64,000 bases of DNA, from positions 1-64,000 of the forward strand of contig DATLGO010000087.1 of the NCBI GenBank assembly GCA_035540375.1. Direction: 5' to 3'. The notes below the pieces were generated by a model, which made no database searches, was not told the origin of the DNA, and worked only from the letters and a program-made list of their open reading frames with translations. This stretch comes from Candidatus Thermoplasmatota archaeon (lineage in GTDB: Archaea; Thermoplasmatota; SW-10-69-26; JACQPN01; JAJPHT01). The translations under genes and the position numbers were made by a program. Each line of letters begins with the position of its first letter. Position 1 is the stretch's first letter. This document shows, in pieces, positions 24,084 through 36,300 of the stretch.

Positions 24084-25031
24084 ATGGAACGAAGAAACTT
24101 CTCCGACGACAGGGCTGTGGCCGGGGCCGTGGGGATCATCCTGATGATGGCCCTCGCGGTCACCGTATACGCGAACGCCGTCCGAAGCGACATCCCGGTG
24201 TACGGGATGGACGCGGAAAGCGCGTGGGACGCCGAGATCGCGGGCGCGCTGCGCCAGCTTTCCCGCTCCACGGGTCAGGGTCTCGCGGAGGGCGCTCCTG
24301 TCACGGTGCTCCTTCCGCCGCCGCCCCCCGCGCGCGCGGTCGAAATGCCCTTCATCGGCGGCGCCGTGCCGTTCAGCCCTTCCGGAACCGTGTTCTTCGA
24401 TCCCCGGTGCGGCTCCTTCGGGGCGACGCACGTTGCGGGCGACGGTTCCGCAGTCACGGACCTCGTCTCGGGTTCGACCGGTTGCCTGGCCTTCGACGCT
24501 CAACCCGTGTACTCCAAGGCGTTCGGATACCGCATGGAGTACGGCGGCCTCGTGCGCGTGCAGGGCGACCGCGCGATCGTCGTCTCCGGTCCGCCGCTTG
24601 AGGTCGAGGCCGTCTCGCCCGGCGAATACCGGGCGAGCCTTGGTCTCCCCGGCCTCCGCGGCCACGCGATCTCGGCCTCGAACGACGCGGGAAGCGTGCG
24701 CGTCGACCTCGTGCCCGGACCCGCCGCGCGCGAGATCGAGGACGCCGCGAACGCGAGGAACGCGACGTGGACGCTCGTCACGGAGCACCCGGCCGCCTGG
24801 AAATCGTGGTTCGAGTCCCGATTCGCGCAGGCCGGTTTCACGGCCTCGCGGACGGCGCCGCTTCCGGGACAATCCGCCGCCGACTACACCCTGCGGTGCA
24901 TGCCCGTCGACTGCTCCGTCGGGGCGTCGGGCAAGGGAACGCTCGTCGTGACGCTCGAAGGTCCCCGGACGGACGTCGCCGACCTCCGCCTCTCCTTCAG
25001 CTACGGGGTGTACGATGTCAACGTCCAGTAA
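24084..25031 (+). CDS. Pilin-like protein, second gene of the cluster
   Basis: 315 residues. The N-terminus MERRNFSDDRAVAGAVG leads to a hydrophobic helix (AVGIILMMALAVTVYANAV), a pilin-like signal without a long leader. A proline run (LLPPPPPARA) and a beta-rich head with four cysteines follow. ATG at 24084 comes 1 nt after the previous stop with GGAGG 6-10 nt upstream. It likely contributes a minor subunit or adaptor to a surface filament. Confidence 0.75.
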   Translation: MERRNFSDDRAVAGAVGIILMMALAVTVYANAVRSDIPVYGMDAESAWDAEIAGALRQLSRSTGQGLAEGAPVTVLLPPPPPARAVEMPFIGGAVPFSPSGTVFFDPRCGSFGATHVAGDGSAVTDLVSGSTGCLAFDAQPVYSKAFGYRMEYGGLVRVQGDRAIVVSGPPLEVEAVSPGEYRASLGLPGLRGHAISASNDAGSVRVDLVPGPAAREIEDAANARNATWTLVTEHPAAWKSWFESRFAQAGFTASRTAPLPGQSAADYTLRCMPVDCSVGASGKGTLVVTLEGPRTDVADLRLSFSYGVYDVNVQ

Positions 25032-26376
25032 GCGGACCCTTCGCGCCGATCGTGGCGTCTCGGACGTCGTCAGCACGGCGATGAGCCTCGGGACGATCGT
25101 GACGCTCGTCGCCGTCCTCGCCCTCCATCAGGGGCCGTCCCCCGTCGTCGAGCGCTACGATCCGCTGCCGCTCACCGTCTCGGCCGAGACGCACGTCGGC
25201 GCGCAGCATCTGGTCCTCGTGCACACGGGCGGCGCGGACGTCGACATGGCTTCCGTACGCGTCCACGTCGCGGCGGGACTCACCACGTTGTTCGACGGGC
25301 CCGTGGGCGCGGCGGGCCTTGTATGGCATCACGGCGAATTCGCCACCCTCCTGCTTGCGTCTCCCGTACCGCCGGGCGCCCCGCTGTCCGTGCTCGTCGT
25401 GCACGAAGTCGCGGGCGTTTCCGCGCACGGTGCGGCGACGGTGAACGTCGACCCCGTGGCGCCTCCGCCGGAGCTCGAGGGCCTCGCCGCCTCCGTCTTC
25501 TTCGGCAACGGCGCGGACCGCATCGTGGCGAACGGCACCGAAACGGTCGTCATCGAGCTTCTCGTCGACCACCCGTCGGGGCGCAAGCTCGTCGCGAGCG
25601 TCACGGGACGCCTCGCGGGCGTCCAGGTGCCTCCCGTGGAGTTCCACGACGACGGGACGCGCGGCGACGCGGTCGCGCGCGACGGCCTTTACGTCGGGAC
25701 CTTACAGCTTCCGCTCGACGTCGCGCCCGGCCTCTATCCGACCACGGTGACGGTGGTGGACCTCAATGGCGCGCGCTCGTACATCACGGGTCTCGTCGAG
25801 GTGCTTCCGCCGGTCGTGATCCCGCCCGATCCGCTGCGGCCCATGATCCCCCCGTTCGAGATCCTCCCGACGGGCGGCGTCCGTCCGCGCTGCGCCGGGC
25901 CGCTCGTGCTCGAAGTCGTGGGCGTCGACATCACGTACGGGGCCACAGGTCCTCGCATCCCCGTGTACGCATGGTCCACACGCAACGGCGGCGCGACGTT
26001 CTCGCCCCTTTACGGCGGGGTGCCGGTCGCGCGCGGCATGCAGGAGAGCTTCGTCGTCGGACCGGGCGACATCGTGGGCGTGCGCGGGCAGGCCAACGGC
26101 TTCGGGTTCGTCTCGACGTGGAACTCCTGGTCCGCTGATCCGCACGTCCGCGTGCTGCGCGACGGCGACCTGCCGCCGGACGTCCCCGCGTTCGGCACGC
26201 TCCAGACCGACATCGCCGTCTATCTTGCGCCCTACATCGAGAACGGACGGATCGCGCTCGCCGAACACGAGGTCATCGTGCTGTTCGAGTTCAACCCGGA
26301 CCTCGCCTCGACGGCCGCGGACTTCCAGGACCTCGTGATCCTGTACGACTTCATCGCGGGCAATTGTCCCGGGTGA
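25015..26376 (+). CDS. Pilin-like protein, third gene of the cluster
   Basis: 453 residues, overlapping the preceding gene by 17 nt. Basic N-terminus (SSKRTLRADRG) and helix VSDVVSTAMSLGTIVTLVAVLAL, similar in plan to the first pilin of the cluster (both have SDVV at the start of the helix). The head repeats the first protein's FHDDGTRGDAVARDGLYVGTL pattern, so they are related. Its length and the absence of assembly ATPase genes nearby mean the machinery must be elsewhere. Confidence 0.78.
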   Translation: MSTSSKRTLRADRGVSDVVSTAMSLGTIVTLVAVLALHQGPSPVVERYDPLPLTVSAETHVGAQHLVLVHTGGADVDMASVRVHVAAGLTTLFDGPVGAAGLVWHHGEFATLLLASPVPPGAPLSVLVVHEVAGVSAHGAATVNVDPVAPPPELEGLAASVFFGNGADRIVANGTETVVIELLVDHPSGRKLVASVTGRLAGVQVPPVEFHDDGTRGDAVARDGLYVGTLQLPLDVAPGLYPTTVTVVDLNGARSYITGLVEVLPPVVIPPDPLRPMIPPFEILPTGGVRPRCAGPLVLEVVGVDITYGATGPRIPVYAWSTRNGGATFSPLYGGVPVARGMQESFVVGPGDIVGVRGQANGFGFVSTWNSWSADPHVRVLRDGDLPPDVPAFGTLQTDIAVYLAPYIENGRIALAEHEVIVLFEFNPDLASTAADFQDLVILYDFIAGNCPG

Positions 26377-26453
26377 AGCCGTCACGCGGGCCGGTCGCCG
26401 GGCCTGCCCGCCGCCGCGGGTCGATCGGGGCGGGGTGGCCCCTTCGCCGCGAC

Positions 26454-26503
26454 CCAGGGACTTCCCTCCGATGATGTTGGCCGCGGAGGCGTCGGGTCCC
26501 TGG
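26454..26503 (+). terminator. Nested inverted repeats after the pilin operon
   Basis: CCAGGGAC (26454-26461) pairs with GTCCCTGG (26496-26503), and inside it CTCCG pairs with CGGAG. The structure lies 78 nt after the last pilin stop and about 60 nt before the lipoprotein gene. It may stop transcription of the pilin operon or be a leader structure for the lipoprotein; no T-run decides. Confidence 0.35.
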
Positions 26504-26565
26504 CCCCGACATGAGCGGCGATCGGACTGACGAGGAGGGGAAACGGTGAAGACGCGAGTCGCAAG

Positions 26566-28308
26566 GTGATGGCGCGGAGGCTCCTCCGGATGGATTATCG
26601 TCCGCTCCTGCTCATCGCGCCCGCGCTTCTCGCAGCCGGTTGCGTCACGAACTTCTCCGTCGACGAAACAGGGGAGATGGAGGAGCCGAACGGCCTCCGG
26701 CTCGAGGACCTCGGCCAGAAGACCTGCGTCGAGGCCGCGCGGCACGGCGAAGCCTCCGCGGCATGTCCGAGGGTTCCCACGCGCTTCGAGGCGCCGCAGA
26801 CGGGAATCGAGATCCTCGACAGCTTCTTTGCCGTCTACGGTTCCCCGCCTCCGCTCGGCGACGAGGTGGAGCAGGCTTTCGCTTTCGTTTCCGGCGAAAG
26901 CGCCCAACCCCCGACGGGCGCCCTGGGCTCGCTCAAGCGGGGGACCAATCCGTCGCGCGCGAGCGGAGGCGCGATCGGCGACGTGATCGCGCCGGGGGGC
27001 GGATTCTTCATCGCCCTCTGGGGGAAATGGGACAACGTGAACGGCGACGCCATGGTGGACGTCCGCTACGTCGATCCCCAGAGCTTCAGCCACGCGATGG
27101 ACAACGAATGGGCCATCGACATCACCGGTGATCCGCTGCTGGGGTACGTGGAGCCGGGGAGCCATCCGACGCTCCTCAGCGCGTCCCGGTTCCAGGAGGA
27201 CATGCCCGATTTCGTCTACAAGGCCCAAGCCGACGTGTTCGTCTCCTCGGGTGACGCAGCCCAGTCCGAGGTCCCCGTGACCTCCCATATCCTCTTCACC
27301 GACGGCAGCCTCTTCCGCCACGTCCGCGTCACGACTGTGTCGCGACCGTTGCTCGCGCCCGACCCCGATGGACGCTTCCCCTTCACGCCGCGGCCCGGCA
27401 GCCTCGTCGACATCGACGATTACTCCGCGCTCGCGCCCGGCCCTGTCGCAGCGCTCTACGGCGTGCTCCTGGGCGAGGCGGTCGAGTCCGTCGGGAGCCC
27501 CAACCTCGGGATCTGCCCCCGCCGGTGCGCCCCCGACCCCGCGATCCTTGCGGACACCCCGCTTGCGCCCGTCGCACGCGAAGGGTGGAGCCCCTATCCG
27601 CAGGAATGGCGTGTCGACAGCGGATCGAGCCGGGCGGGCCGATGGGAGGAGCACAAGGCGGCCTACGCCCCCTGGATCGATCTCCTCGCGCTCGCGCGCG
27701 TCAATCCGACCGGCGGCGTCGCGTCCCAGCTCGAATCACGGGACGGCCCGCTCATGGGACGGCGCGCCGACGGCGCCCAGACGAGCGCACCGGGGCTCGT
27801 CACGTTCGAGGCGTGGACCGGATTGTGGCGCGACCTCGACGCGGATGGCTTCGTGGGTCGCGCGGGCGACGAGCCCTACGGGCAGGGAGCCCGACCCCAG
27901 CCCGACGATTATTACGCAAGCGGCGGGGAATACCTGAGCCTCCGACCGCTCCAGGAGTTCACGGTGACGCTCACGCCCCACGATACCTGGGGCGACGGCG
28001 TGATCGTGGTCGCGGGGTATCCGGGATCCGTCCTCGCGGAAACGCCCTGGCCCGTTGTGGCCATCCTCGCCTCGCTCGAACGCGGCGCGTCCGATCCGAT
28101 CGTCCTGCCGATGCGGTATGCCCACGCCGAGGACGGCGTCTTCCCGGGACACTACCTGACCCCCTATTCGGTCCTCCTCCCCGCCGGGTCGCCCGGGTTC
28201 GACGTGTGCACGGAAACCCTTCCGTTGCGCTACGAGGTCGGAGGCGACGCGGGCGAGACGGTCCTCTACGACTGTGACGTCATCGCGCCTTGGGAAGGCG
28301 CGCCGTAA
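26566..28308 (+). CDS. Large secreted lipoprotein, unknown function
   Basis: 580 residues. The N-terminus MDYRPLLLIAPALLAAGC is a lipoprotein signal with lipobox LAAGC. The mature protein is acidic and beta-rich with four or more cysteines (CPRRCAPDP among them) and a motif DLDADGFVGRAGDEP resembling a Ca2+-binding loop. The start could be GTG 26566 or ATG 26590; the second follows a GGAGG that is itself in a GGAGG-CT-CCTCC palindrome. It follows the pilin cluster and converges with the MoxR operon, 117 nt apart with nothing recognisable between. Confidence 0.75.
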   Translation: MMARRLLRMDYRPLLLIAPALLAAGCVTNFSVDETGEMEEPNGLRLEDLGQKTCVEAARHGEASAACPRVPTRFEAPQTGIEILDSFFAVYGSPPPLGDEVEQAFAFVSGESAQPPTGALGSLKRGTNPSRASGGAIGDVIAPGGGFFIALWGKWDNVNGDAMVDVRYVDPQSFSHAMDNEWAIDITGDPLLGYVEPGSHPTLLSASRFQEDMPDFVYKAQADVFVSSGDAAQSEVPVTSHILFTDGSLFRHVRVTTVSRPLLAPDPDGRFPFTPRPGSLVDIDDYSALAPGPVAALYGVLLGEAVESVGSPNLGICPRRCAPDPAILADTPLAPVAREGWSPYPQEWRVDSGSSRAGRWEEHKAAYAPWIDLLALARVNPTGGVASQLESRDGPLMGRRADGAQTSAPGLVTFEAWTGLWRDLDADGFVGRAGDEPYGQGARPQPDDYYASGGEYLSLRPLQEFTVTLTPHDTWGDGVIVVAGYPGSVLAETPWPVVAILASLERGASDPIVLPMRYAHAEDGVFPGHYLTPYSVLLPAGSPGFDVCTETLPLRYEVGGDAGETVLYDCDVIAPWEGAP

Positions 28309-28425
28309 AGGACGCAGGGCTCGCGGCCTCGGCGCAGAGTGCGCGCACCCCGCCGCGCGCGAGCGCGACGTCAGGGGCGCTCCCGCGTGCGGCCGCGCGC
28401 GACCGGAGCGAGCGCCCTGGCGCGA

Positions 28426-29426
<1,001 letters not shown>

Positions 29427-29430
<4 letters not shown>

Positions 29431-32400
29431 CGGGGTGGCTCCTGGCTTCTGCGGGATCGGAACGTGACAGCCGCCCAAGCGACCGCGGCGATGATGAAGA
29501 TGACGGGCGCGAAAGGCACGTTCGCGCGACCGGAGATCTCGGCGTCGACGAGCGTCGGTGTCGCTCCGTACGCGAGGGGACGGTCGACAACGACCCGGGC
29601 GGCGCCGCCCTGGCCCGCGAGCACGGCATAGACCTCCTCTCCCGCCGGGACGCGACGCAGAGTCAGGTGGTCGCGCACGCGACCGTCCTGCTCCAGCTCG
29701 ACGACGACGTCGTAGGCATCGCCCGTGCCGGCGTTGCGGATCTTGACGGCGGTGGTCCCGGGTTCGGAGGGCGCCGGGGTCGCGCTGAGGACGACGCTTC
29801 GCGCTTCCCAGGGCACGGCGGCGCCGCGGGCCCACGCCGGGTCCGGCGCGATCAGGGCGCGTCCCGGCTTCACGTCGGGCGCGAGGGTGACCTCCGCCGA
29901 GAGGATGGCGCGCTCGCCGGGTTCGAGCGTGGGTTTCGGCGAAGCGAAGTCGAAGCGCCATCCCTCCGGTCCGAGCAGACGCGGCGGAAGCGGGAGGGGG
30001 ACGTTGCCGTCGTTTATCACCGCGAGCTTCGTCGGCCGCGTGCGTCCCACGAGGGAAACCGCGGGTTCGACCGGGTCGAGGGTCACCACCTGGCGCTCGG
30101 GGACGGTGAGGTTCCATTCGAGCTCCCACGCCGAGGCGTCGTCCGCGACGAGGCGGTAGGCGAGCGCCGTCGTGCGCGGCGGCGCGTGCAGGGGAAGCGC
30201 GAGGTCGGTCTCGATCTCGAGGATCTGTCCGACGGGCACCGAGACGGGCGGGGGGAGGCTCACGACCGATCCGGGGAGGAGCGAGCGCGGAATGATCCGC
30301 AACGTCTCGCCGCCGTTGCCGTTGTTCTCGATGACGAAGCGCGCCCTCGCCCGTCCCGATTCGTCCATGACGAGGGACGGGGTCGGGATCTCGATCGCGA
30401 GATCGTGACGCCTCGCGGCGAGGACCTTGAGGTCGACCGAATCGGAGATGGGGACGTCGCCGACGAACTGCGGAATGGTCTCGACGCGGACGCGGAAGGC
30501 GAACGTCTCGCCGCGCGAGGCGTTGGCCCCGACGAGGATGGTGGCGTTCAGGTGGACCTTCGAACCCGGGGCGATGCCGGCGAGGTTGGAGATGGCGTGC
30601 GACCCGACTTCGATGGCCGGCGAGCCCCAGCCGGGAAGCTCCACGCCCGTCACGTTGAACCGGACGCTGATGGTCTGCTTCCCCTGGTTCGTGATGGTGA
30701 GCGGCATGCGCGCCATGCTTCCGGGCGCCGTTTCGACAAGCGTCTGCTTCGCTTCGAGGTCGAGCCGGATCTGCGGCTTGATGCGGAGGTTGGCGAGGAT
30801 CTTGTCCACGGCGCCGAGGTTCGACGTCGACGTGGCGGTCAGCTCGAGCATCGACTGCGACCCTCCGGAGACGTCGGGCGCGGTCGTTTCCAGCACGAGC
30901 GTTCGGATCTCCCCCGCGTCCATGTCGAGCTCGACGATGCGGCCCGGCGGCGATTCGAACGTCGCCGACCAATCGTTGCCGAGGACCTCGGCCGCGACGA
31001 AGATGCGGTCGGGCACGGAAGCCTTGTTCCGGATCACGACGGGAATGCGGTTCTTCTCGGCGGGGCGGGACAGGAGATTCTCGGCCTTGGGTCCCCCCTC
31101 CGTGTGGAACCAGATCTCGACGCCGTAGGTGGCCCGGACGAGCGTCAGGGTGTTGATCCTGTCCGATTGCCGCGGATTGCCTTCCGAGACGGCGGTCACG
31201 GCGAGCGAGAGCCGGGACCCTTCCGGGGTGGCCGCGTCGGGCGTCACGCTGACCTTGATCGTCTTCGAGCCTCCCGGGGGAAGATCGACGACCTCGTCGG
31301 AGACGGTTGCGGTCCATCCGAGGGGCGTGGGGGGCAGGGTGATCCGCGCGCGGTCTGCGACGGGATTTCCGCGGTGGTCCTTGGCGAGATTGCGCACGAC
31401 GAGCTCAAAAGTGGCCGTGTGGCCGGCGCCCGCAAGGGCCACGACGGGTTCGCTGCCGTCGCCGGCGGGCGCGATGTCGAGCAGGTAGCCTCGATAGTCG
31501 GGGTTGGGAAGCAGGCGCGTCTTCAGCGTCTCGTCGAGGCCGACGAAATACGCGTTCGCGGTCGGACCGAGGACCGCGAGCGGCTTGTTGGAGCGCACGA
31601 CGACCGGCGCCGCGGCCGTGGCCGCCACGTTGGCGAGCTCGCCCGCCGTCAGCCCGATCTCCGTGACGCTTCCCTGGGCATCGGTGATCGCGATCTCGGT
31701 TCCGACGTGGAAGGCGATGACGCTCGCGGGCCAGTAGAGGTTGAACGTGCGTGCATCGCGACCCCCGATCGCGGTGAGGGGAACCCCGTTCGGGAAACCT
31801 CCGAAGGCCGAGATGGCCTTCGTCGCGTCGATCCGTTCCGAGGCGACGGATTCCACGGCGTCCCACCGGGTGAAGCACTGATCGCGGACCGCCATCGCGA
31901 ACGGGCGGCCGAGGATCACTTCGGCCGCGTCGCTTCGATCCCCGACGCGGGACGGGATCTGGTAGTTGGCGGAAAGCATGTGGCGACCGCGGATCCAGTT
32001 CGTGCCGTCGAAGCCCGTGACCGAGAAGACGCCGGTCGCGCCGCGCGTGAGCGCGATGCCCTGCGGCCCCGCCAGGGTCGAGACGAATCCATACGTACAA
32101 GGCCTCACGGACGGGCAATCGGGTCCGTTGCCGTTCGGAGTCGTCCCGAGGGGATCGCAGATCCTGAGGGTCTGCCCGATCGCGAGGATGGAGGACGAAG
32201 CGGGGGCGCCCCAGGGCGAGACGCCCTGGACGATGCCGACCGCGTCGCGGTTCAGATTGGGCAGCGCCCAGACCATGATGGGCGCGTCGCTCGTGATGTG
32301 GACCGGAGCGGCGACCTCGTCCCCGACGGGTATGATGCGCCAGGGATTGGAGGGTTCGAGAACGTGCGTCTGGACGCCCTCCTCGACGCGGGCGGTTCCT

Positions 32401-33368
32401 TCGGGGGCGAGGAGGATGTAGCCGTTCTTCACGAGAGGAAGGACGAACTCGCGTCCGACAAGGTTCCCATCCGCGCTCGGAACGGGCCCCGCCTGGGTCG
32501 ACAGCGTCACGACGGTCCCGCTCGACAGCCGCTGCGTGGACGGAGGGGGCAGGCCGACCGCCACGACGGGCTTGCTGGCCGTGATCCGGATCGGCGTCGG
32601 GGTGGTCCCGATCTGGATGAGCCTCGTTTCGCCGTCCGTGGTCGTGTAGGGATTATCGTTCCCGTTCTGCGACGAATACTGGATGGGGCGGGCGCGGCCG
32701 CCCGCGAACCCCTCGATCGTCACCTTCGTGTCGGGTTCGAGCGTCGTGATCATGAGACGCTGGGCCATGCCGTACAATGTGGTTCCCCGAGAGATCCAGT
32801 AGCGGCCGCCGAAGCGATCCTGATCGGGCGCGCCGAGCACGTTCGCGGCCTTCGGTCCGTTGGCCATGCCGTCCAGGTAGATCATGAAATAGCGCGTGGA
32901 GCCCGGGGCCGTCTCCCCCGGAAGCGCCCATTCCACGTGGAGGAACGGCGACTTCGTCGCGTCGAAGGCCGCGTTTCCGACGACGCCGCCGAGCCACGCG
33001 CGCGCCGGCACCTCGCCGAGCACGAAGCCGTCGAAGGCCGAGTCCGTGCCGAGGCCGCGGTACTCGACGACGCGGACGGAGGCCGGATCGAATTCGAAGC
33101 CCTGGAGCTCGGGGCCCGAGGCGGATCGCGAAAAGCTCCACCCCGCCGCGGCGAGCGCGGCTCGCACGTCGACGTCCCGCGCGACGGTCGCGTCCCGCAG
33201 CGTGAGCGAGGAGGGGTTGTCGACGGCGACCGGGATGCGGACATGCCAGCCTTCCGTCATGCCCGTCGGTCCCCACCACAAGGGCCGCGGCGGCTCGCCC
33301 GCTCCGACGACGGCGACGTCCGCCACGAGAAGGGCGAGGACGACGAGGAGCGGGAAGCGGAGCCTCAT
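29427..33368 (-). CDS. 1313-aa exoprotein with C-terminal membrane anchor
   Basis: Signal peptide MRLRFPLLVVLALLVADVAVVGA, then a domain resembling DUF2341 (WHVRIPVAVDNPSSLTLRDA). A region with recurring ITASKPVVAVG, ITSDAPIMVWALP and SNKPLAVLG phrases follows, as in IgGFc-binding-like domains. Several NEW3/CARDB-like beta-sandwich domains occupy roughly residues 640-1250 (repeated LPPGGSKTIKVSV-type strands). The last 30 residues are a transmembrane helix (FAPVIFIIAAVAWAAVTF) and a basic tail. The long frame upstream of 33368 is a shadow within the preceding gene. Start and stop overlap neighbours by 4 nt. Probably a surface or adhesion protein. Confidence 0.85.
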
Positions 33369-36300
33369 CGACCGGCCCTCCGCCGGGCGGCGAACGCGAG
33401 GGCGAGCACCGCGAGCGCGAAGAGGGGACCCGCGTTCGGGATGCTCTTGGGGATCTCGACGAGGGCGGCTTTCACTTCGACGGATTCCGCGAACGCGGGC
33501 GGCGACGCCGACGCGGGGTCGCTCACGAGGATCGCGACGGCGTGGGCGCCGGCCTTGGCGCGCCATTCCAGGGTGACGCGGTCCTCGATGCCGGCGCCGA
33601 TCGCCGGTACGACCTTGTGGTCGACGAGGAGCCCGTCGACGAAGAGCCGCACGCTGACGTTCCGGGCCTCCGCGTCGCCGGTGTTGCGGATCGAGGCGTG
33701 GTACGTGACCATCTCGTTCGCGGCGACATCCACGCTCCCGCGCTCGGCCGACTTCAGCTGCAGGTTCGGGTTGCGGTTGTCCATCAGGACCTCGACGAGA
33801 TCGGTCGTCTCGATCGCGGGCGCCGTCCCGGCCGGGTCGATGAGGGCCACCTGGAGGGCCCGGAGGCCCGTCGCGGGGGCCGACGCCGGCGTCACGGTGA
33901 GCAGGATCCTCTCGCTCCTGCCGGGCGCGAGGTCCACGATCGAACGGTTGAAGCGTCCGTCGCCCGCGGCGAGGCCGTAGAGCGCGAGCGAACGCGTCGA
34001 GGGCGCGTTGCCCTCGTAGGCGAGGTCGAGCGCGTATCGGCGAGCGCCGCGCTCGTCGCGCCCCTCTTCCACGACCTGTCCGCGGACGCGACCCCATGCG
34101 GCGACCTCGATCGAGACCGGTCCGCGGGCGCGCTCCAACTTCCCGTCGAGGACGATGAGCTCGCCCTCGATCGTCCCGGGCGGCGTGCCGGGGGGAAGCT
34201 TCCAGGTCAGGCTTCCGAGGCGCGACGAGCCGGGCGCGAGGCGAGGCGAATCGGAGCGCGCAAGCTCGGCGCCGTCGCGGGCCCTCAGGACGACGACGGG
34301 CTCGATCGCGACGTTCCCGACGTTGACCGCGTCGTACTGGATCTTGGCGACGGTCGTCGCCTGGGCCGGATGCACGGTCACCGCGAGCGCCGGGTTGGCT
34401 TCAGACTCGACCGGGAAGGTCCGGACGGCCTTGAAGCCGGGTCCCGTAGCGAGGACCCGGACAAGGTGGAGGCCCGGCGCGAGATCGCTCCGCGTCGCGA
34501 TGGACAGCTCGACGGAGCGCTTCTCGCCCGGCGCCAGCGCGAGTCGCGCCGGGTTGAGCAGGACGGAGCCGCCTTCGAGCGTGCCCGAGAGGTTGAGGAG
34601 GAGCGGGAACGGGCCCGCGTTCTCGAACTCCGACACGATCGACGCGGGCTGACCCGGTCTCAGCGGATGCGGCTTCGAGGACCGCGGCACGACGAGCTCG
34701 GGCGGATAAATCGGCACCTCGACGTCGATCTGGTTGTTTTCGCTGCGGCCTTCGAGATCCTGCGTCGTGACGAGGAACCGGTAGGTGCTCGGCTCGGCGG
34801 GCGCGAACTGGGTGAGCGACAGCGTGAAGGAGCGACCCGGCTCGACGATGTCCCACGTCTCCTGACCGAGGATGGTGCTGCCGGAGATGATGCTCAGCGT
34901 CACCGCGCGGGCGCTCGAGAGACCGAGGTTCCGCCCCGTCGCCTGCACGCGGATGAGCTCGCCGGGCGCGGCTTCGAACAGGGGGTCGCCCGCGAGGGTC
35001 GTGAAGGCCACGTCCTGCGGCGCGATCGAGAGATCCGGGCGGATGATGGGCACGACCTCGAGGGGGATCGAGATGCGGTTGTTCGAGCGGTCCACGTCGG
35101 GCGTCGAGCGATCCGGGTCGACCACGACCGTCAGAGTCCGGTTGCCGCGGCTTCCGAAGGCGGGCTTCCAGGAGACGCTGACCACCGTGCTCTCCTCGGA
35201 TTGCGTGATCGGGGGCAAACCTTCGACGTCGCCCCTCGCTTCCCAGACGACCTCCTTGGATTCATCCGAGGAGACCTGGAACAGGATGGGGAGCGTCGGC
35301 GTCGAGGCGTCGCCGCGGTTGCGGATGATCGCGGTCAATTCGTGCGGCATGGCCTCCTCGACCGCGATGCGCACCGACGGGGCGCGGCCGTCCACGAGCG
35401 CGCTCACGGAGAGATCCGCGCGGGGCCGGGGGTCGAACGTCAGGTCGGCGCGGAACGTCCGCGAAACCTCAGGGATGTCCGTGTTGAAGTAGCGGACGAT
35501 CGGGATGAGGCGTCCGAGGACGTTGTCGCGGCTCGCGGGCGTCCGCACGTGCATGTTGACGATCCCGTGGCTTCGCGGTTCGATCTCGAGGATCGCGGGC
35601 TCGAAGGTGAACCACCCGAGCTGGTCGGGCAGGAGCCCCGAGCGCTCGCGATCGAGTTCGAAGGCGACCCGGATCCTGGAAGCGCCCGGGTTGTCGACGC
35701 GGTAGGCATAGACCTTGTGCGCCTCGTCCGTGATGCGCGCGACCCACGTGGGCGGCGTCGCGGTCGGGACCGAAGCCATGACTGCGACGTCGTCCAGCCG
35801 CCATCCCTGGTCGTTCCCCGCGACCACGAAGCGCACGAGCACGACGCGGCCGACGAGGGACGTGGGGCCTCCGCAGAACGGATTGGCGGTGGAGAGGTCC
35901 ATCAATACCGATTGCCAGTCCGAGAGGCGTCCCGTCGTGGTCATGCCGGGAGGCAGGGCGGCGAGCGTCGACCACGAATTGCAACCCTGGACCGTGGCCT
36001 GCACGAGGACGATGCCGTTTCCGAGCATGGGCAGATGCTTGAACGCGAGCATCGGCCGGTTGCCGAGGCCGCGCAGGTCGATCGGGGGCGTGACGATCGT
36101 CACGGTCTGCGGGAACGTGGCGCCTCCGAGGCGCGAGCCGCTCGCGTACTCGGCGTCGGTCGCACCGTAGAGGAGGCTCCAGCGTCCCGAGGCCGCGCGA
36201 CCGTCGTCACGTCGAACGCCGTTCGCGAGCATCCAGCCGTCCGTTCCGTCTTCGAAGAAGGACGTCCATCGGACCTCGTTCGTCGAGACCTTGACCAGAT

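Noticed and set aside
29667-33980. 1437-aa plus-strand frame opposite the 1313-aa exoprotein gene
   Set aside because: A GC-rich antisense shadow: Arg/Asp/Gly-rich composition with no domains, while the minus strand has signal peptide, domains and coupled start and stop.
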